NCBI GenBank assembly: GCA_023525715.1
Contig: CM042012.1
Span: 114,041,798-114,105,797 of the forward strand
Direction: 5' to 3'
From: Cichorium intybus
Taxonomy: Eukaryota > Streptophyta > Magnoliopsida > Asterales > Asteraceae
Length of the DNA stretch: 64,000 nucleotides
Shown here piece by piece: positions 1 through 13,120 of the stretch. The first letter of the stretch is position 1, and each line of letters starts with the position of its first letter. Under the pieces are notes generated by a model, which was not told where the DNA came from, made no database searches, and was given only the letters and a program-made list of their open reading frames with translations. The position numbers and the translations under genes were made by a program.

Positions 1-610
1 CACATAATCTACAATCAGCGTTCATGTCCCATAAATTAATATCAATTTCTGTAAAATTATATCATTATTTTAGAAATAAATTTTATTATCATATTTGGTA
101 TATTACTTATGTATGAAATACAAAAATAGAAAAAAAAATTGCTTGATCAAATTAACCAACTCAAACTATATTAATCTAACCTGAAATTTTTACACCTTTC
201 TTTAAACCAGTTATGCTATACGTTTAACACGCCCTCTATATCAAAGACAATATGTTGCATTAGGAATAAAACTTAAAAAGCAAGAACGAAATGCATCCGA
301 GAAACATATACGAAATACAAAACAAATGTAACATTTAAAATTTTATGTACGTCATGCTATGTTACCTAAAAGCTTTCAATCGAATTTAAATATTCTTGCG
401 ACTTGGTTCTTTTTTATTGGGCAGTGGCCGCGTGGTGTAAGCCCAAATGTGGGCTTAATTTGTGATTAACCCCACTTGGGTAATTTTAAGATTTGAAGCA
501 AAGTCCTTTATGTCCAAAGGGGAAGTTTTCGTGACTTTACTTAGATTTGCATGCTTAACTTATTGTCCTTTGCACATGTCAAACGGTCATTTCAGTATCA
601 CATAACATCC

Positions 611-618
611 TATAAATA
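611..618 (+). promoter_or_regulatory. TATA box of PR-1 copy A
   Basis: TATAAATA lies 71 bases upstream of the chosen ATG at 689, so a start site near 640 would leave a short leader. The same TATA and the surrounding 100 bases are conserved in front of copy B (about 15538-15545). A GTCAA (reverse TTGAC, W-box-like core) at about 578 is also shared, but such a short match is weak evidence for WRKY control. Confidence 0.7.
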
Positions 619-688
619 CCCTTCTGTAATTCATGTCTCTTCATCATCAAACATCAGTTATTCAGCTATTCACCAAAGAACTTTAGTT

Positions 689-1183
689 ATGGGCTCGTTT
701 AGATTCTCATTTACACTTGTTTGTTTCTTAACCCTAGCAATTCTTCAAACCATCAATGCTCAAAACTCCCAACAAGATTACTTAGATGCTCACAATGCAG
801 CCCGTGCCCAAGTAATGGGGGTCGGGAACAATATGGTATGGAATGCCACTGTGGCTGCCTATGCTCAGAACTATGCTAACCAGAGGATTGGGGACTGCAA
901 TCTTGTCCATTCTGGCGGACCTTATGGAGAGAACCTTGCTAAAGGTAGCGGTACCTTCACAGGCACTGCGGCAGTGAATTTATGGGTAGCTGAGAAGACT
1001 TATTATGATTACGCTACCAATACTTGTGCTAGTGGATATGTTTGTGGACACTATACTCAAGTGGTGTGGCGTAATTCTAATCAACTCGGGTGTGCTAGGG
1101 TTCAGTGCACTAATAATAGTTGGTGGTTCGTTATTTGCAGCTATTATCCTCGTGGAAACTACGTTGGCCAATCTCCTTATTAG
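689..1183 (+). CDS. PR1: Pathogenesis-related protein 1 (CAP superfamily), copy A
   Basis: This 164-residue secreted protein of the plant PR-1 family acts in the apoplast in defence; family members bind sterols and carry a CAPE peptide. Residues 1-24 form a signal peptide ending ...TINA. The CAP domain follows, with the H-x-YTQVVW signature (GHYTQVVWR), the GENLA motif and six cysteines (GDC, NTC, YVC, LGC, VQC, VIC) able to form three disulfides. The C-terminus PRGNYVGQSPY fits the CAPE consensus PxGNxxxxxPY after the CSYY segment. The frame is open upstream to 551, but the ATG at 689 is chosen because it starts the signal peptide, suits the TATA box at 611 and gives the usual family length. 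There are no introns, as is typical. A possible AATAAA poly(A) signal sits at 1224-1229. The protein is identical to copy B. Confidence 0.95.
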   Translation: MGSFRFSFTLVCFLTLAILQTINAQNSQQDYLDAHNAARAQVMGVGNNMVWNATVAAYAQNYANQRIGDCNLVHSGGPYGENLAKGSGTFTGTAAVNLWVAEKTYYDYATNTCASGYVCGHYTQVVWRNSNQLGCARVQCTNNSWWFVICSYYPRGNYVGQSPY

Positions 1184-1633
1184 TGAAGTTGAAATATGTT
1201 GTTGGTTATCTATATAATGTATGAATAAATTACGCATCTATTTGGTACTGTAATGAGTAAAACCGACGCTGAAATATTGATCCCCTTAATTACATTATCT
1301 TGTTGAATATTACTCTACTTAAATGAATATAGGATACGATCGAAAAGAATACCAAAACATAATGATATACACATGAAACATATATAATCATGATTTTCGG
1401 CCTTAATATCACAATATATTGCGACTAAAGTTTTAACCAACTAATATACACAGTTACGCACGGGTCAGAATCAATATTTTAAGTCAATACCAAATACCTC
1501 AAATCCATTCACGTCCAAATTATGAACATCCATGCACCCATCATATTTTATTAATATTTCAAGTCCATTTCTATCTACACAAAGCATTTAAGTTGTCGTA
1601 TAATTGCTTTTGATTTCATAACTACTTGCAGTA

Positions 1634-1702
1634 CTGGCGACGCTTTTACCGCGACATACAACATACGCGTTGTATGTTGCCGCTAATGGTTGTCGTCGCC
1701 GG
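1634..1702. repeat. Imperfect hairpin, possible CACTA-type terminus
   Basis: The segment starts near GGCGACG and ends in GTCGTCGCC, so the outer arms pair. An inner pair, ACATACAAC and GTTGTATGT, flanks the 6-base loop ATACGC. GC-rich cGACG/CGTCg hairpins of this kind are common at ends of plant CACTA elements, but no clear CACTA terminus or partner end was found. It begins just where the PR-1 duplication stops. Confidence 0.35.
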
Positions 1703-2039
1703 TTGACCAGGTCAACAATCAATAATAACATCCTAGAGCTGCATTTTAAAATCAACCACTAAGGCATTTAGTATCATTAGTAAGCATGTATTGATAGATG
1801 ATAATCATAATTAATTATGTTGGTTGTAGAAAAGCACCCATAGTCATGATATTCATTCCATTTTAGTCTATTCCTTATGCGATGCCTAAAGTAAGAATTG
1901 ATTAAGGTAAAACACTTAATTTTGTACCTCCCTTTTATATGTTAATTTCTTATGTTGGCATCATAATGATTTAGGTTAACTGCAATAAATAGCTTCATAT
2001 TTCATATCTTTGTTTTTCTCACATCCTACTTTTATATTT

Positions 2040-2520
2040 TCTTATTACAACACTGTATTTTGAAAAATCTATCACCTAATTATAGCAATGTCAATTAAAT
2101 AGTTTATAGGGCTATAATTGGGTAGCTTTCCAAACAAGTTTGGAAGTACAATGCCATAAGTGGTGGGGTTTTCAAAGTACAAGGCTTTAGTAAGAAAAAT
2201 ATGATGTAATAGAATAAAAATCGGAAGTAGAATGCTATTGTTTGGTAGATTTTTATAGTACAATGTTGTAATAAGAAAAGGTCGAAGTACAATGTTGTAA
2301 TTGGTAGATTTTCAAAGTACAATGCTTTAATAAGAATAAGTAATTGAAAATACGATGCTATAACAAAAAATATTTGGAAGTATAATGCTATAACTAGGTA
2401 TATTTTCGAAGTACAACTCTTAATAAGAAAAAAAACGGAAAACGCAATACTGTAACACAAAATACTTGATGTACAATGTTATGATAAACAAATGAATGAA
2501 AGTATGTTGCTATTTCTTGC
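2040..2520. repeat. Array of degenerate GAAGTACAATGCTATAA motifs
   Basis: About ten or more imperfect copies of a roughly 17-base motif (aaGTACAATGcTaTAA and variants) are spaced 20-50 bases apart. Related copies in the opposite orientation (TTATAACATCCTACTTT-like) lie at about 4330-4515, and both orientations reappear at about 10620-10725. Motif arrays that face each other are typical of subterminal repeats of DNA transposons. No terminal inverted repeat or target duplication was recognised. Confidence 0.5.
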
Positions 2521-4329
2521 ATTTAGCCCTAATAATTTTGAATAATGTGTTTTTTGGGTTGCAGTTAGTACAACTGATGTGTACAAAAGTGATGATGTTG
2601 TGAATCATGTTATCCAAGAGCCAAGTGGAAAGATGACAAGGTAACCGGGACCCATTTGGATCAATACTAAATTCACATCCTTGAGCTATATGGTTGGAAA
2701 ATGGTAAATATTAATCTTTATTTATCGCATTAAATAAATATTAGTTTTTTTTACTTTTGAGGTCATTTTTTGATTGATTGTAGGTTATGGTTGACCATGA
2801 AGACTTTTTGAAATAATTTCACAAGAAAGTGTAACTTGGTCGAAACATGTAGTTGATGATATTGCAGAAACATTGACACGACCAACTTCTCCAAAAACAC
2901 AGAATAACACAAATCAAATGCAAGTTTTAAGCCATAAGTTCATCACTAATTATTGCACTAAAACAAAATACAAAAATAACATGATTCTTATATGATGGGT
3001 TCTATTAAAGATTAAATGCAAAAATAGCAATGTCGACTACTATAACATCTTATTGGATGTCAGGTATGTTGCCTTTTTGTAAAAACGAATCATTGGTAAT
3101 TTCTTTCTATGTAAAGTTAAAAAATTTCTTTCTTTTATTTATTTTTCTACCGCCTAAAGGGGTAGCTATCATAAATTATTACAGACAATAACTCATCATT
3201 TACATAAATTTTTTATTTCTCTTTTTTAAATTTCAAGACTTTGTAAACTTACAATATTGTTTTTTAAGAATAACTTTGAAGTACATTTTCTTCAATGCAT
3301 CTTATATTTCAAATCTTTATTGGCTTGAACTTTTTTCTTACACACATACACAATTCTATTTTTTACACACATACGCAATTCTGGTACTTTTTTAATTCCC
3401 CTTTTGCTGTGATTGGTTCTCTCATAATTGCAGCCAAACTATTCTATTGACTATTATGTATCAATTTTTTAAATAGGGACTGTATAGTGTCATCAAAGGA
3501 AATGAATAGAGAATAGAAATCCAAACTCCTGAAGAAGCTCAGATAGAGTAAGAGTGAACAAGTTACAATGTCTCAACAATTGACATGGATGACCAGTCTG
3601 TTGGAGACAAATTTACTAAATTTAGTTGTATGGATCAAGAAGGCATATGATCTTTACATTTTACCCATACACTTTGTTGCATATATTACGAAAAAGGTGA
3701 AACATCGTTACTTAAGCAATCATTTAACCCTTTTAGCATGTGTATCTGATCGTTAGATCATCTTTGCTCATGATATATGTGTGCATTTGAAGCTGCTTCT
3801 AGGGAAAATTGATGTGTAGTTCCATAAAGCCTATAGGTGATTGTAACACATGAATTCCTTGATATTTTCAATATTTAGGAGTAGATTTAGTTAACTGAAT
3901 ATCAGTTGGTATAAAAACGAATACAAAAAATATCACAATATTTATTAGAATAAGTTGGTTTCCAATATTAAACATGCTTTACTTGCTAGACTTGAGTTTA
4001 TATTTTTGGACTGATTGGAAGAAGCAAAACCGAGGGAGGCTCAAAATTTTCAAAATTCTTTGAAAGCTTTGCAAGAAAACTTGATGAATTAAATACAATA
4101 TTAATCAAGGGAAAATAGAAGGCAACCATGAAAGCTTTAGAAGATGACCCACCTTTTATTCTGGAAAAATAAGTAATCCTTAAAGATACCAAAAAGATTG
4201 AATCCATGAATATCGAGCTCAACGATTTAAAGTGAAGTTTCATTCTACTTTTAAGATTATGAAATTCATACAGTCGGTTGGTCTATAACTATTTTGTCCC
4301 TGCAGTCGTTGTTGGTGTAAAAAATGAAA
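2521..4329. other. AT-rich sequence between facing motif arrays
   Basis: No intact gene is visible. The longest open stretches (for example 3568-3756) have no recognisable domain. The stretch lies between the arrays at 2040-2520 and 4330-4515, so it may be the body of a decayed DNA transposon, but no transposase similarity could be shown by eye. Confidence 0.4.
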
Positions 4330-4515
4330 CACTATTCTTTTTAGAAATATCAGTTATAACATCCTGCTTTTTTAGAGATGTTAGTTATAACATCATACCG
4401 TACATTATAAACATCCTACTTTTCTCAAAATGTTAATTATAATATTCTACTTTAGATGTTAATCAATATGTTAATCACTTTTTAGCATCATACTTTTACT
4501 AGCATCCTACATGTA
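4330..4515. repeat. Motif array, opposite orientation
   Basis: Four or five copies of TTATAACATCCTACTTT and variants occur, reverse complements of the motif at 2040-2520. See that entry for the interpretation. Confidence 0.45.
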
Positions 4516-4824
4516 TATGTAGGTTGCCCTGTATTAATTTTTGTTCTGATATAGCAATGTACAAAAGTGGAGTTCTAGACTCTATTGGGCAATGTACTTG
4601 AGCAAAAGCGAGTGTTAATATTTTTTTTTCATTTCAAAATGTACTTAAGCAGGTCTAGACTTTTTTCTCATTTGACAATGTACTTATGCATTAAACACAT
4701 GTATGCACGCCTTCTTTACTTTCTTTTTCTCATTTGGTAATGTACATAAGTATAGATTCTGAATTTTTTGTTATTATATATATTGTTGTCTTAATTTAGC
4801 AATCGGGTAATACACGGATTTATA

Positions 4825-6520
<1,696 letters not shown>

Positions 6521-6529
6521 TTTAAAATA

Positions 6530-8440
6530 GTGTAAATTGTATAAAAGTCATTAAGTTTTCTAATTTTCTCGATTTTGACACTGCATTTTTAGCTTTTGCA
6601 ATTAAGTCATTATGTTTTCAGAAAAGTTGCAATTAAGTCATTATGTTTTCCAAAAAGTTGCAAAAATGACCATATGACCGGATGGTAACAGGTTACCAGG
6701 TCATATGGTCAGATTTGCAATTTTTCAGAAAACCTAATGACTTAATAGCAAAAATAAAACATAGTGTCAAAATCAAAAATCTGAAAAAGTTAGCGACTTT
6801 TAGGGTTTATTTCATAAAAAACCCTAAATTTTTTTTTTCCAAAAAAACCTAAATTTTGGAGAAACTTTTTAATTTATCCCCCTAACCGGTTTTACAGGTT
6901 ATACGTACTTTTTTTTTTCCAGAAAAAACCCTAATTTCTTTTTTTTTTTCCGAAAAAAACCCTCAATTTCAGTGATTTTTTCACAAAAAAAAAATGTTTC
7001 TTCGTTTTTGTAATTGACATAACTTTCATATACGATGTCCAAATTCTACGAACTTTATATCCCTGGAAAGGTCGTAAGTAGTACTACAACTTTGCTTTAC
7101 TGACTTTTGTTTGAATATGTTCAGATATTTCGCTACACTGGCTTGTTTTTTTATAATAGCTGTATCTTTTGCATACGAGCTTTGTTTTCGGCGTTCTATA
7201 AGTCGACGGATTCGTAAACACGAATACATCGTATAATGAATATTATTTAAACCAAAATATTATTTGTATGATTTATCAAATTTTACGCTACTATAATCTA
7301 TTATTCGAAATTATAACGTTTACTCGATAATTGATTCGAAATAGCGTATTGTAGTATTATAATTTCCAATAATACATTAGGAAAGTTATGAAAATTACAT
7401 TTCAACGTATTATCCTAATTTGCGCTCTGGTTGACCTTTGTTGACCAAATTTGACGGATGTTACAGACGGGTCGCAAGAAAGATATGCCAACTACAAAAA
7501 CGAAGAAAAATAGTTTTCTTTGTAAAAAAATCCCTGAAAAATCGTTTAACTTGCGGATAAACTCGTAAATGTCCTAAATTAAAAAGTTTTATGAAAAAGA
7601 ACAAATTGAGGGTTTTTTCGTAAAAAAAAAAATTTGGTGTCTTTTAGTCGACGACAAATACTTTATGTCTTTTAGTCGTTGTTTTTCTTCGCGGGTTCGT
7701 TGTCGATGTATTCGTGTTTACGAATCCGTCGACTTATAGAACGTCCAAAACAAAGCTCGTATGCAAAATATACAGCTATTATAAGAAAACAAGCCAGTGT
7801 AGTGAAATATCTGAACATATTCAAACAAAAGTCAGTAAAGCAAAGTTGTAGTATTACTTACGACCTTTCCACGGATATAAAGTTCGTAGAATTTGGACAT
7901 CGTATATGAAAGTTATGTCAATTACAAAAACGAATAAACATTTTTTTGTTGAAAAAATCACTGAAATTGAGGGTTTTTTCCCGAAAAAAAAAAGAAATTA
8001 TGGTTTTTTCTGAAAAAAAAAAAGTATGTATATACTGTAAAATCGGTTAAGGGGATAAATTAAAAAGTTTCTCCAAAATTTAGGTTTTTTTTTTGAAAAA
8101 AAATAAAGTTTTAGGTTTAAAACAGAAAAAAGTTGAAAATTTAGGGTTTTTTTTTGAAATAAACCCTAAAAGTCGCTAACTTTTTCAGATTTCTTGATTT
8201 TGACACTATGTTTTATTTTTGCTATTAAGTCATTAGGTTTTCTGAAAAATTGCAAATCTGACCATATGACCTGGTAACCTGTTACCATCCGGTCATATGG
8301 TCATTTTTGCAACCTTTTGGAAAACATAATGACTTAATTGCAACTTTTCTGAAAACATAATGACTTAATTGCAAAAACTAAAAATGCAGTGTCAAAATCG
8401 AGAAAATTGGAAAACTTAGTGACTTTTATGCAATTTACCC
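6530..8440. mobile_element. Mutator-like foldback element with very long inverted repeats
   Basis: The left arm (6530 to about 7235) and right arm (about 7700-8440) are reverse complements over roughly 700 bases with scattered changes. The ends read GTGTAAATTGTATAAAAGTCA and, on the other strand, GGGTAAATTGCATAAAAGTCA. A 9-base direct repeat TTTAAAATA flanks it (6521-6529 and 8441-8449), as expected for Mutator-like elements. The roughly 465-base centre holds no transposase, so it is non-autonomous. Each arm contains a mirrored 67-codon open frame (7026-7229 minus; the matching codons of 7679-7909 plus), best read as a by-product of arm identity. Confidence 0.85.
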
Positions 8441-8522
8441 TTTAAAATAACCTAAATTATTTACCAGATTATGTATTTTTATATATCCAACTTTTCAATT
8501 CTCAATTACTTTTTAAGGACAA

Positions 8523-8549
8523 CTAGTTTATTCCCGTGCTTCGCACGGG
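8523..8549 (-). mobile_element. Helitron 3' terminus
   Basis: Read on the minus strand, a perfect 7-base-pair hairpin CCCGTGC-GAA-GCACGGG is followed by AATAAA and then CTAG, with T as the next base. Plant Helitrons end in a hairpin about 10 bases before CTRR and insert between A and T, so this fits a minus-strand 3' end. The body would extend to higher coordinates and take in the kinase and coiled-coil fragments. The 5' TC end is not settled; a TCTATA-type sequence at about 14252-14270 is one candidate. Confidence 0.65.
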
Positions 8550-9165
8550 TCCTGGTTAGACGTGGTGAAATTTTTTATTTATTTTAAAGGCGTTAATTTT
8601 CTTTAATCGTTATTCTTCTAGGTATTCAGATCGTTTGTTTTTGTTAGGAACCGGTTGTAGGGAAAAGTTACCTAAAACAATTACGAAAGAACCTGAGATG
8701 AAGAAACTAAAGAACCACAAACAGTGAACACGTGTCAATAAAGGACAACAAATATTACCTGAAGATACACGGGTTGGACCAAAACGTAATAAGTAGGTTA
8801 GACGGGTTTTAATTCTTTAAAGATTTTGACTGTTCTTCTGTTTTTGAAATATTTGAAGGTTGCTGTGTTCACAATTTTCGTCTATGATTCAAAAGCTATT
8901 CGTATCAATTCTTTAAAGAATTTGAATATTCTTTTCTTATCTTTTTTGTAAGTTGTTAAAAGATTTTAAGGTTGCTTAATGGTTTTATAATTTTCAAAAT
9001 AAATAAATAAACAAAGTATGTTCACCGGTATGCATCCTCACTTTAAGCAAAGTCAACAATCGACTAAAAGCTAAAACAACTTGAAGAATTTAAAGAAAGA
9101 AAACAAACAGAGAAAAAATAAAGCAAATATATAGCCAAAATATGAAAAAAAAAATTAGAGAGAAC

Positions 9166-9347
9166 CTTTGTTGAAATTGTTTCTCCATAAGGTTTGACTT
9201 TTCTAAATCATCTTCTGATTTTTCCAATAGCTTTATAGCAACATCTTCGCCATTGTAGATCCCTTTATAAAGCTTCCCAAAAACCCTTGAGCAAAAGCGG
9301 GACCCATGTTGAGTTTTTTTTCCTCCATCGTCCATAGTTCGTGATTT
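9166..9347 (-). pseudogene. Raf-like MAPKKK kinase fragment
   Basis: Read on the minus strand this encodes LNMGPAFAQG followed, one frame over, by FGKLYKGIYNGEDVAIKLLE and an EKQFQQ segment. That is the glycine loop and the VAIK lysine region of plant Raf-like (HT1-type) protein kinases. A frameshift lies near 9278-9285, inside the glycine loop. The match stops after FQQ at an AG|GT sequence, as if at an exon 3' border with intron following, and the rest of the kinase (HRD, DFG) is absent. It is a single captured or relict exon and cannot encode an active kinase. It lies 0.6 kb from the Helitron end, in the same orientation. Confidence 0.7.
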
Positions 9348-10389
9348 TGTAACCCTTTTGTAGGAGATCTTAGTAAGTGGGTTAGACGGGTTGCGGAATC
9401 CGTATGAAATTGATCGAAATCACAAAAGGTTAGCAAAATTGCAGAAATTAGAATCTGTTTTTGGTTCGAAAATGTCATATAGATCTTACGAAGATTGTTT
9501 TGTTCCATCCGTTTAATTCGGGTTCTTTCATGATATTTTTAATGTTGCTAGTCGATCTTCCACGAAGCTGGTTAAACCAAGAAAAGAAAAAAAATTTAAG
9601 TGTCGAATTACATAAATAAAGGTTAATCTGGTCACGAAAATTTGAGAATCACCAAGAAGAGACTTGAACTTTGCGAGAGGTTTCATTTAGAGTAATACAG
9701 ACAAAGTTGGTTACCATTCTTGGTCTTACGTCTGTGCCAACAAACTTGTTCTTATCCTAAACGAAACTTTCTATGAAGTTCGTCGCTATTTTTGGTGATT
9801 TTCAAACTCTAGGGACCAAATTATAAATTAGCAGAAAGTTGATTATCATTGTTTGCCATTTGATGACTTACTATAGGGTGAGATGTTGATGTTCAGCTTG
9901 CTTTTGAAGCATCATCAGCACTTCTACTTTTGGTGTAATTTTGGAAGCTGAAAAAAAATTGATTAAAGAAAATCAAGACTATTAAACGTTTTACAAGTTT
10001 TATTCAGTAAAGACACTTACCCCGTTCCAAGACCATATATTCTTTCAAGTGGTAAAGGTAACTCCAGCAAGTTCCCGCAATAGAGAGTAACTCAAACAAA
10101 AAACATATAGTCACAGAGTAAGAGAATTCTTAGCTAATCTTTTAAATTTCACTCGATCATTTTGGGGTTACATACAGAAATAAACAACAAAACACAAAGC
10201 ATTGCCATCAATACAAGTACTACTTTAATGTCTAAACTGCAATCAGTGAAAGTAAGCATATGCCTCGTTCGATATCAAATATGGAACCTTACTTAGGGTA
10301 TTAATGTGTTTGTAAAAGGTTAAAAGACAAAAAACCGAGGAGTCTTTCAGTAATTAGGTAATACCAATACTCAATTCTTACCTCATCCT
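9348..10389. other. No recognised gene
   Basis: AT-rich sequence between two minus-strand gene fragments. It may be intron or Helitron interior. No domain, repeat or RNA gene was recognised. Confidence 0.4.
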
Positions 10390-10565
10390 TGCACATTATC
10401 CTTAAGGGTATATTTGTCCATCAACTGAGTCAACTCGGTATTAAACCCTTCCTCCAACTCGATCTCTTCCTTCCAGTGCCTGCTTTTCATTTCAACCTTC
10501 TTCTCTTTCATGCAATTTCATCAATTTTTCACTCTCTTCCTCAAACTCTTTCATGTCTTCAAGCT
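10390..10565 (-). pseudogene. Coiled-coil protein fragment, frameshifted
   Basis: On the minus strand the sequence reads KLEDMKEFEEESEKLMKLHE, then after a frame change KKVEMKSRHWKEEIELEEGF and an LTQLMDKYT segment. The heptad-like, Lys/Glu-rich pattern is protein-like and quite unlike the AT-rich surroundings. The parent gene is not identified. The shift lies near 10495. Same strand as the kinase fragment, which fits a shared capture event. It could also be chance coding-like sequence. Confidence 0.4.
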
Positions 10566-10619
10566 TCTCATCCCTGCATATTCCAAACATTAAATAGCAA
10601 CGTACTTCCATTCATTCAT

Positions 10620-10730
10620 TCACTATAACATCCTACTTTCACATTTTTCTATTACAAACAACAAAATGCTAAAACAAACAACAAAATGAAAGTACGTTGC
10701 TATAAGGAGTCAAAATGAAAGTATGTTGCC
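10620..10730. repeat. Short motifs in both orientations
   Basis: TATAACATCCTACTTTC is followed by GAAAGTACGTTGCTATAA and GAAAGTATGTTGC, members of the same motif family as the arrays at 2040-2520 and 4330-4515. A 16-base AACAAACAACAAAATG repeat lies between them. Confidence 0.5.
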
Positions 10731-11921
10731 CCCCACACCCCAACAGTCTTCTAGAATACCTGTTGTCATTTAATCTATACAAGTTAAAGGTTAGTTACTT
10801 TAACGTGTTTAGTGTCGAGTTCCGAAGTCAAAGGGTAGTAGAAGATTATTTAGATTTGTGTCCATCTTGAAATTTAACGCAGGCATCTTTTATAAAGTCT
10901 TAGACCATACTTTAGACGACTGGGTTGATGTCGTTCTGCAATTATTCCTGCGGGTTTTAAAGATCAGTTAATGGACATTCATTCCTGCACTGATCCACAC
11001 TTAAAGTTGAATTAATTTTCTGAAAAACCTAGAGGGTAAATACATTTTCACACAACCTTGTATTGTTGTCGTGGTTTTTGTTTTCTAAAACATTTACAAA
11101 TGCATAGAAGTTAAAAATTGTTTTGCAGTTTATAATGATTCACACCTCCTCATCCCAGTTCACTCACATGCACTTTTATGACTTTCAATTAACTAAACAA
11201 TTGTAGAAAAATTGGAATATAAACCTTTTACCAGTGAGCTTTCACTGTTGAAAACTGCAATACTCTGCACATTTTTTACCAAATAGAATTATGGTTATTT
11301 TATTAGGAAATCATGACTGAAAAACTATGGAAAGCACAAGCGAAACTAACCCAACATAACATTTTATTATAAAGATACGCCACTGATGCTATGCGAATTC
11401 GAACAAATAGCACGAAAAGAGTCAGCTTTATTTTTTGCTGAAATAAAGATAACTAAAAGTAAACCCAAGTAAAAATAAAGATTCATCCCATCGTATATCT
11501 AAGTAAAAATAAAAATTCACCCCATCGTATATTTGTCCAAGCATAGACTTTTGAATAAATATGACATAAAGTAACCTGAATTGTTTCTTCAAGAAAAAAG
11601 TTTCTATAAGGGCAGTGAAACCCATAATTAAAAGTTTAGTCATCTGCAAAATACACCCTGCAATTTCACAAAATGAATGCAAATAAAAGCTAATTTGAGA
11701 TTGTACTATATGCATAAATAATTTTACCGCACCTGATAGATGCCTATGTAGTTGAAGTCGAGGCTCAAGTTAAGAAAACTCCTGGAAACACCATTTAGAA
11801 ATCCAAAAAGAATCACAGTATTCATATCAATTTTTATCACCATCACATGAAAAAAAATCACCTTTAAAATCGTCCATAAAGTTTGGATCAATTGCCACAG
11901 AAAAATAAAAGGCTCCAAAGC
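10731..11921. other. No recognised gene
   Basis: AT-rich, with only short spurious open frames. A TTCATCCCATCGTATAT / TTCACCCCATCGTATAT duplication occurs at about 11485-11530. Confidence 0.4.
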
Positions 11922-12092
11922 GATTTCTATTGCCATTCAACATCTTTAGCAATTGATTTCTATTGCCATTCAACATCTTTAGCTTGACAGATTATTATTG
12001 GATCATGTCATCCTCGCAGGTCTATGGCAATTGATTTCTATTGCCATTCAACATATTTAGCTTCACGGACAATGGATCATGTCATCCTCGCT
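11922..12092. repeat. Local triplicated segment
   Basis: GATTTCTATTGCCATTCAAC plus ATcTTTAGC occurs three times (about 11922, 11954 and 12029), and GGATCATGTCATCCTCGC twice (about 12000 and 12069). The pattern suggests replication slippage of roughly 30- and 75-base units. GGCTCCAAAGC at 11911 and GCTTTGGAGCC at 12091 form an inverted pair around the block. Confidence 0.75.
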
Positions 12093-13072
12093 TTGGAGCC
12101 TTGTACCAAACATAATCCTGGAAATTTAGTCAAAGAATTAAAACTCAGAATCAAAGGTAAATAGCATGGAAAAGATGCCTTTGTTTATTCCAAGTGACAC
12201 TTACATCGACAATTTCCATTTATTAGTTACCAGAAAGCACTTGCACTTTCATCAAATATAAGAAAACTACAAAACCCAAAGAAAACACAAAAAAACACTA
12301 AAATGCTATACAAAGGTTATTAGTATTTAATGAATATATAAAAAAATAAAACCAATAATAATCTGGCCCGGTTCGAAACTGTTCGATTGAAGCCTGGCAT
12401 ATGCCTATTCTGGTCCACAAAGAAAGCATGGCAAAGGTCTGGCCTGTGGTGTATAAAATATTTGATAGTTTAAAATCTATGGAGTGGACCAGTCTGACAG
12501 GATGCCATAAAAGCCTGGTCCAAGCCTACCCAACGCGACCCAAACAGTTTGGCTTATTTATCATATCCAATCTACAATGAAGATTGAGAAGGTATTTGAA
12601 GCTTTAAATCCTTGGTATCAAGGATTAACCGAATACTGATGCCAAAGAAATAATGCCCGAAGTCCTGAAAGGACAACCTCAGTAAAGAAAATTTACCAAT
12701 TACTATTAGTAATGAATGGTCAATATAAGATTCTTTGATAAATGATCCAGTTAACCCTTTTGTTAGAAAGCACATAAAATCCATTGCAAGTTCGAGAGTG
12801 GCAGCTTAAATATAGGGACTTCCATAAAACCTATACAAACCATTTGTAGGTCAAGTAAAAGTTTGAATTTTTCTTCAGGTGAAAAATCTAACACCCATCT
12901 GCAGACACAATAACCCTAGTACCTAAATCATTGTAATCAATACAAATCCGGAATAAATATATACATGATCGATTGTGAAGACTAAGGTGTGATTGTGGAG
13001 AAGATTATCAGAATTATTGTTGTGTAAGCCACGAAATACTTATTCGTCAAGCCGAGAGATGAAGGCCTAGCC
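12093..13072. other. No recognised gene
   Basis: No domain or RNA gene was seen. Possible interior of the gene-fragment-bearing element. Confidence 0.4.
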
Positions 13073-13120
13073 CTGCACCGGTTGGACTTCCAATAACTGT
13101 ACCGGTTGGACTTCCAATAG
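13073..13120. repeat. Two tandem 24-base units
   Basis: CTGCACCGGTTGGACTTCCA plus ATAA is followed directly by CTGTACCGGTTGGACTTCCA plus ATAG, two units with two differences. Confidence 0.85.

Larger units (their letters stand above)
1..1630 (+). repeat. PR-1 duplication block A
   Basis: This block carries PR-1 copy A and matches 14930-16560 in the same orientation. Similarity starts near the window edge (shared text around ATCATTATTTTAGAAATA) and runs past the gene to about 1630, where both copies have a TAATTGCTTTTGA-like stretch. Far flanks hold many substitutions and indels, whereas the coding part is almost identical. The left edge may lie outside the window. It is a segmental tandem-type duplication about 15 kb apart, with transposons between the copies. 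Confidence 0.85.

Noticed and set aside
980..1237. Minus-strand frames overlapping both PR-1 genes (980-1237 and 15898-16155)
   Set aside because: Both copies share them only because the PR-1 sequence is duplicated; no domain and opposite to a well-supported gene.
9090..9335. An 81-codon kinase-like protein as a real gene
   Set aside because: Only the glycine loop and VAIK region are present, with a frameshift and intron-like tail; it is a fragment.
11428..11936. Minus-strand frames of 95 and 70 codons at 11.4-11.9 kb
   Set aside because: Phe/Tyr/Leu-rich translations of AT-rich DNA with no recognisable motif.
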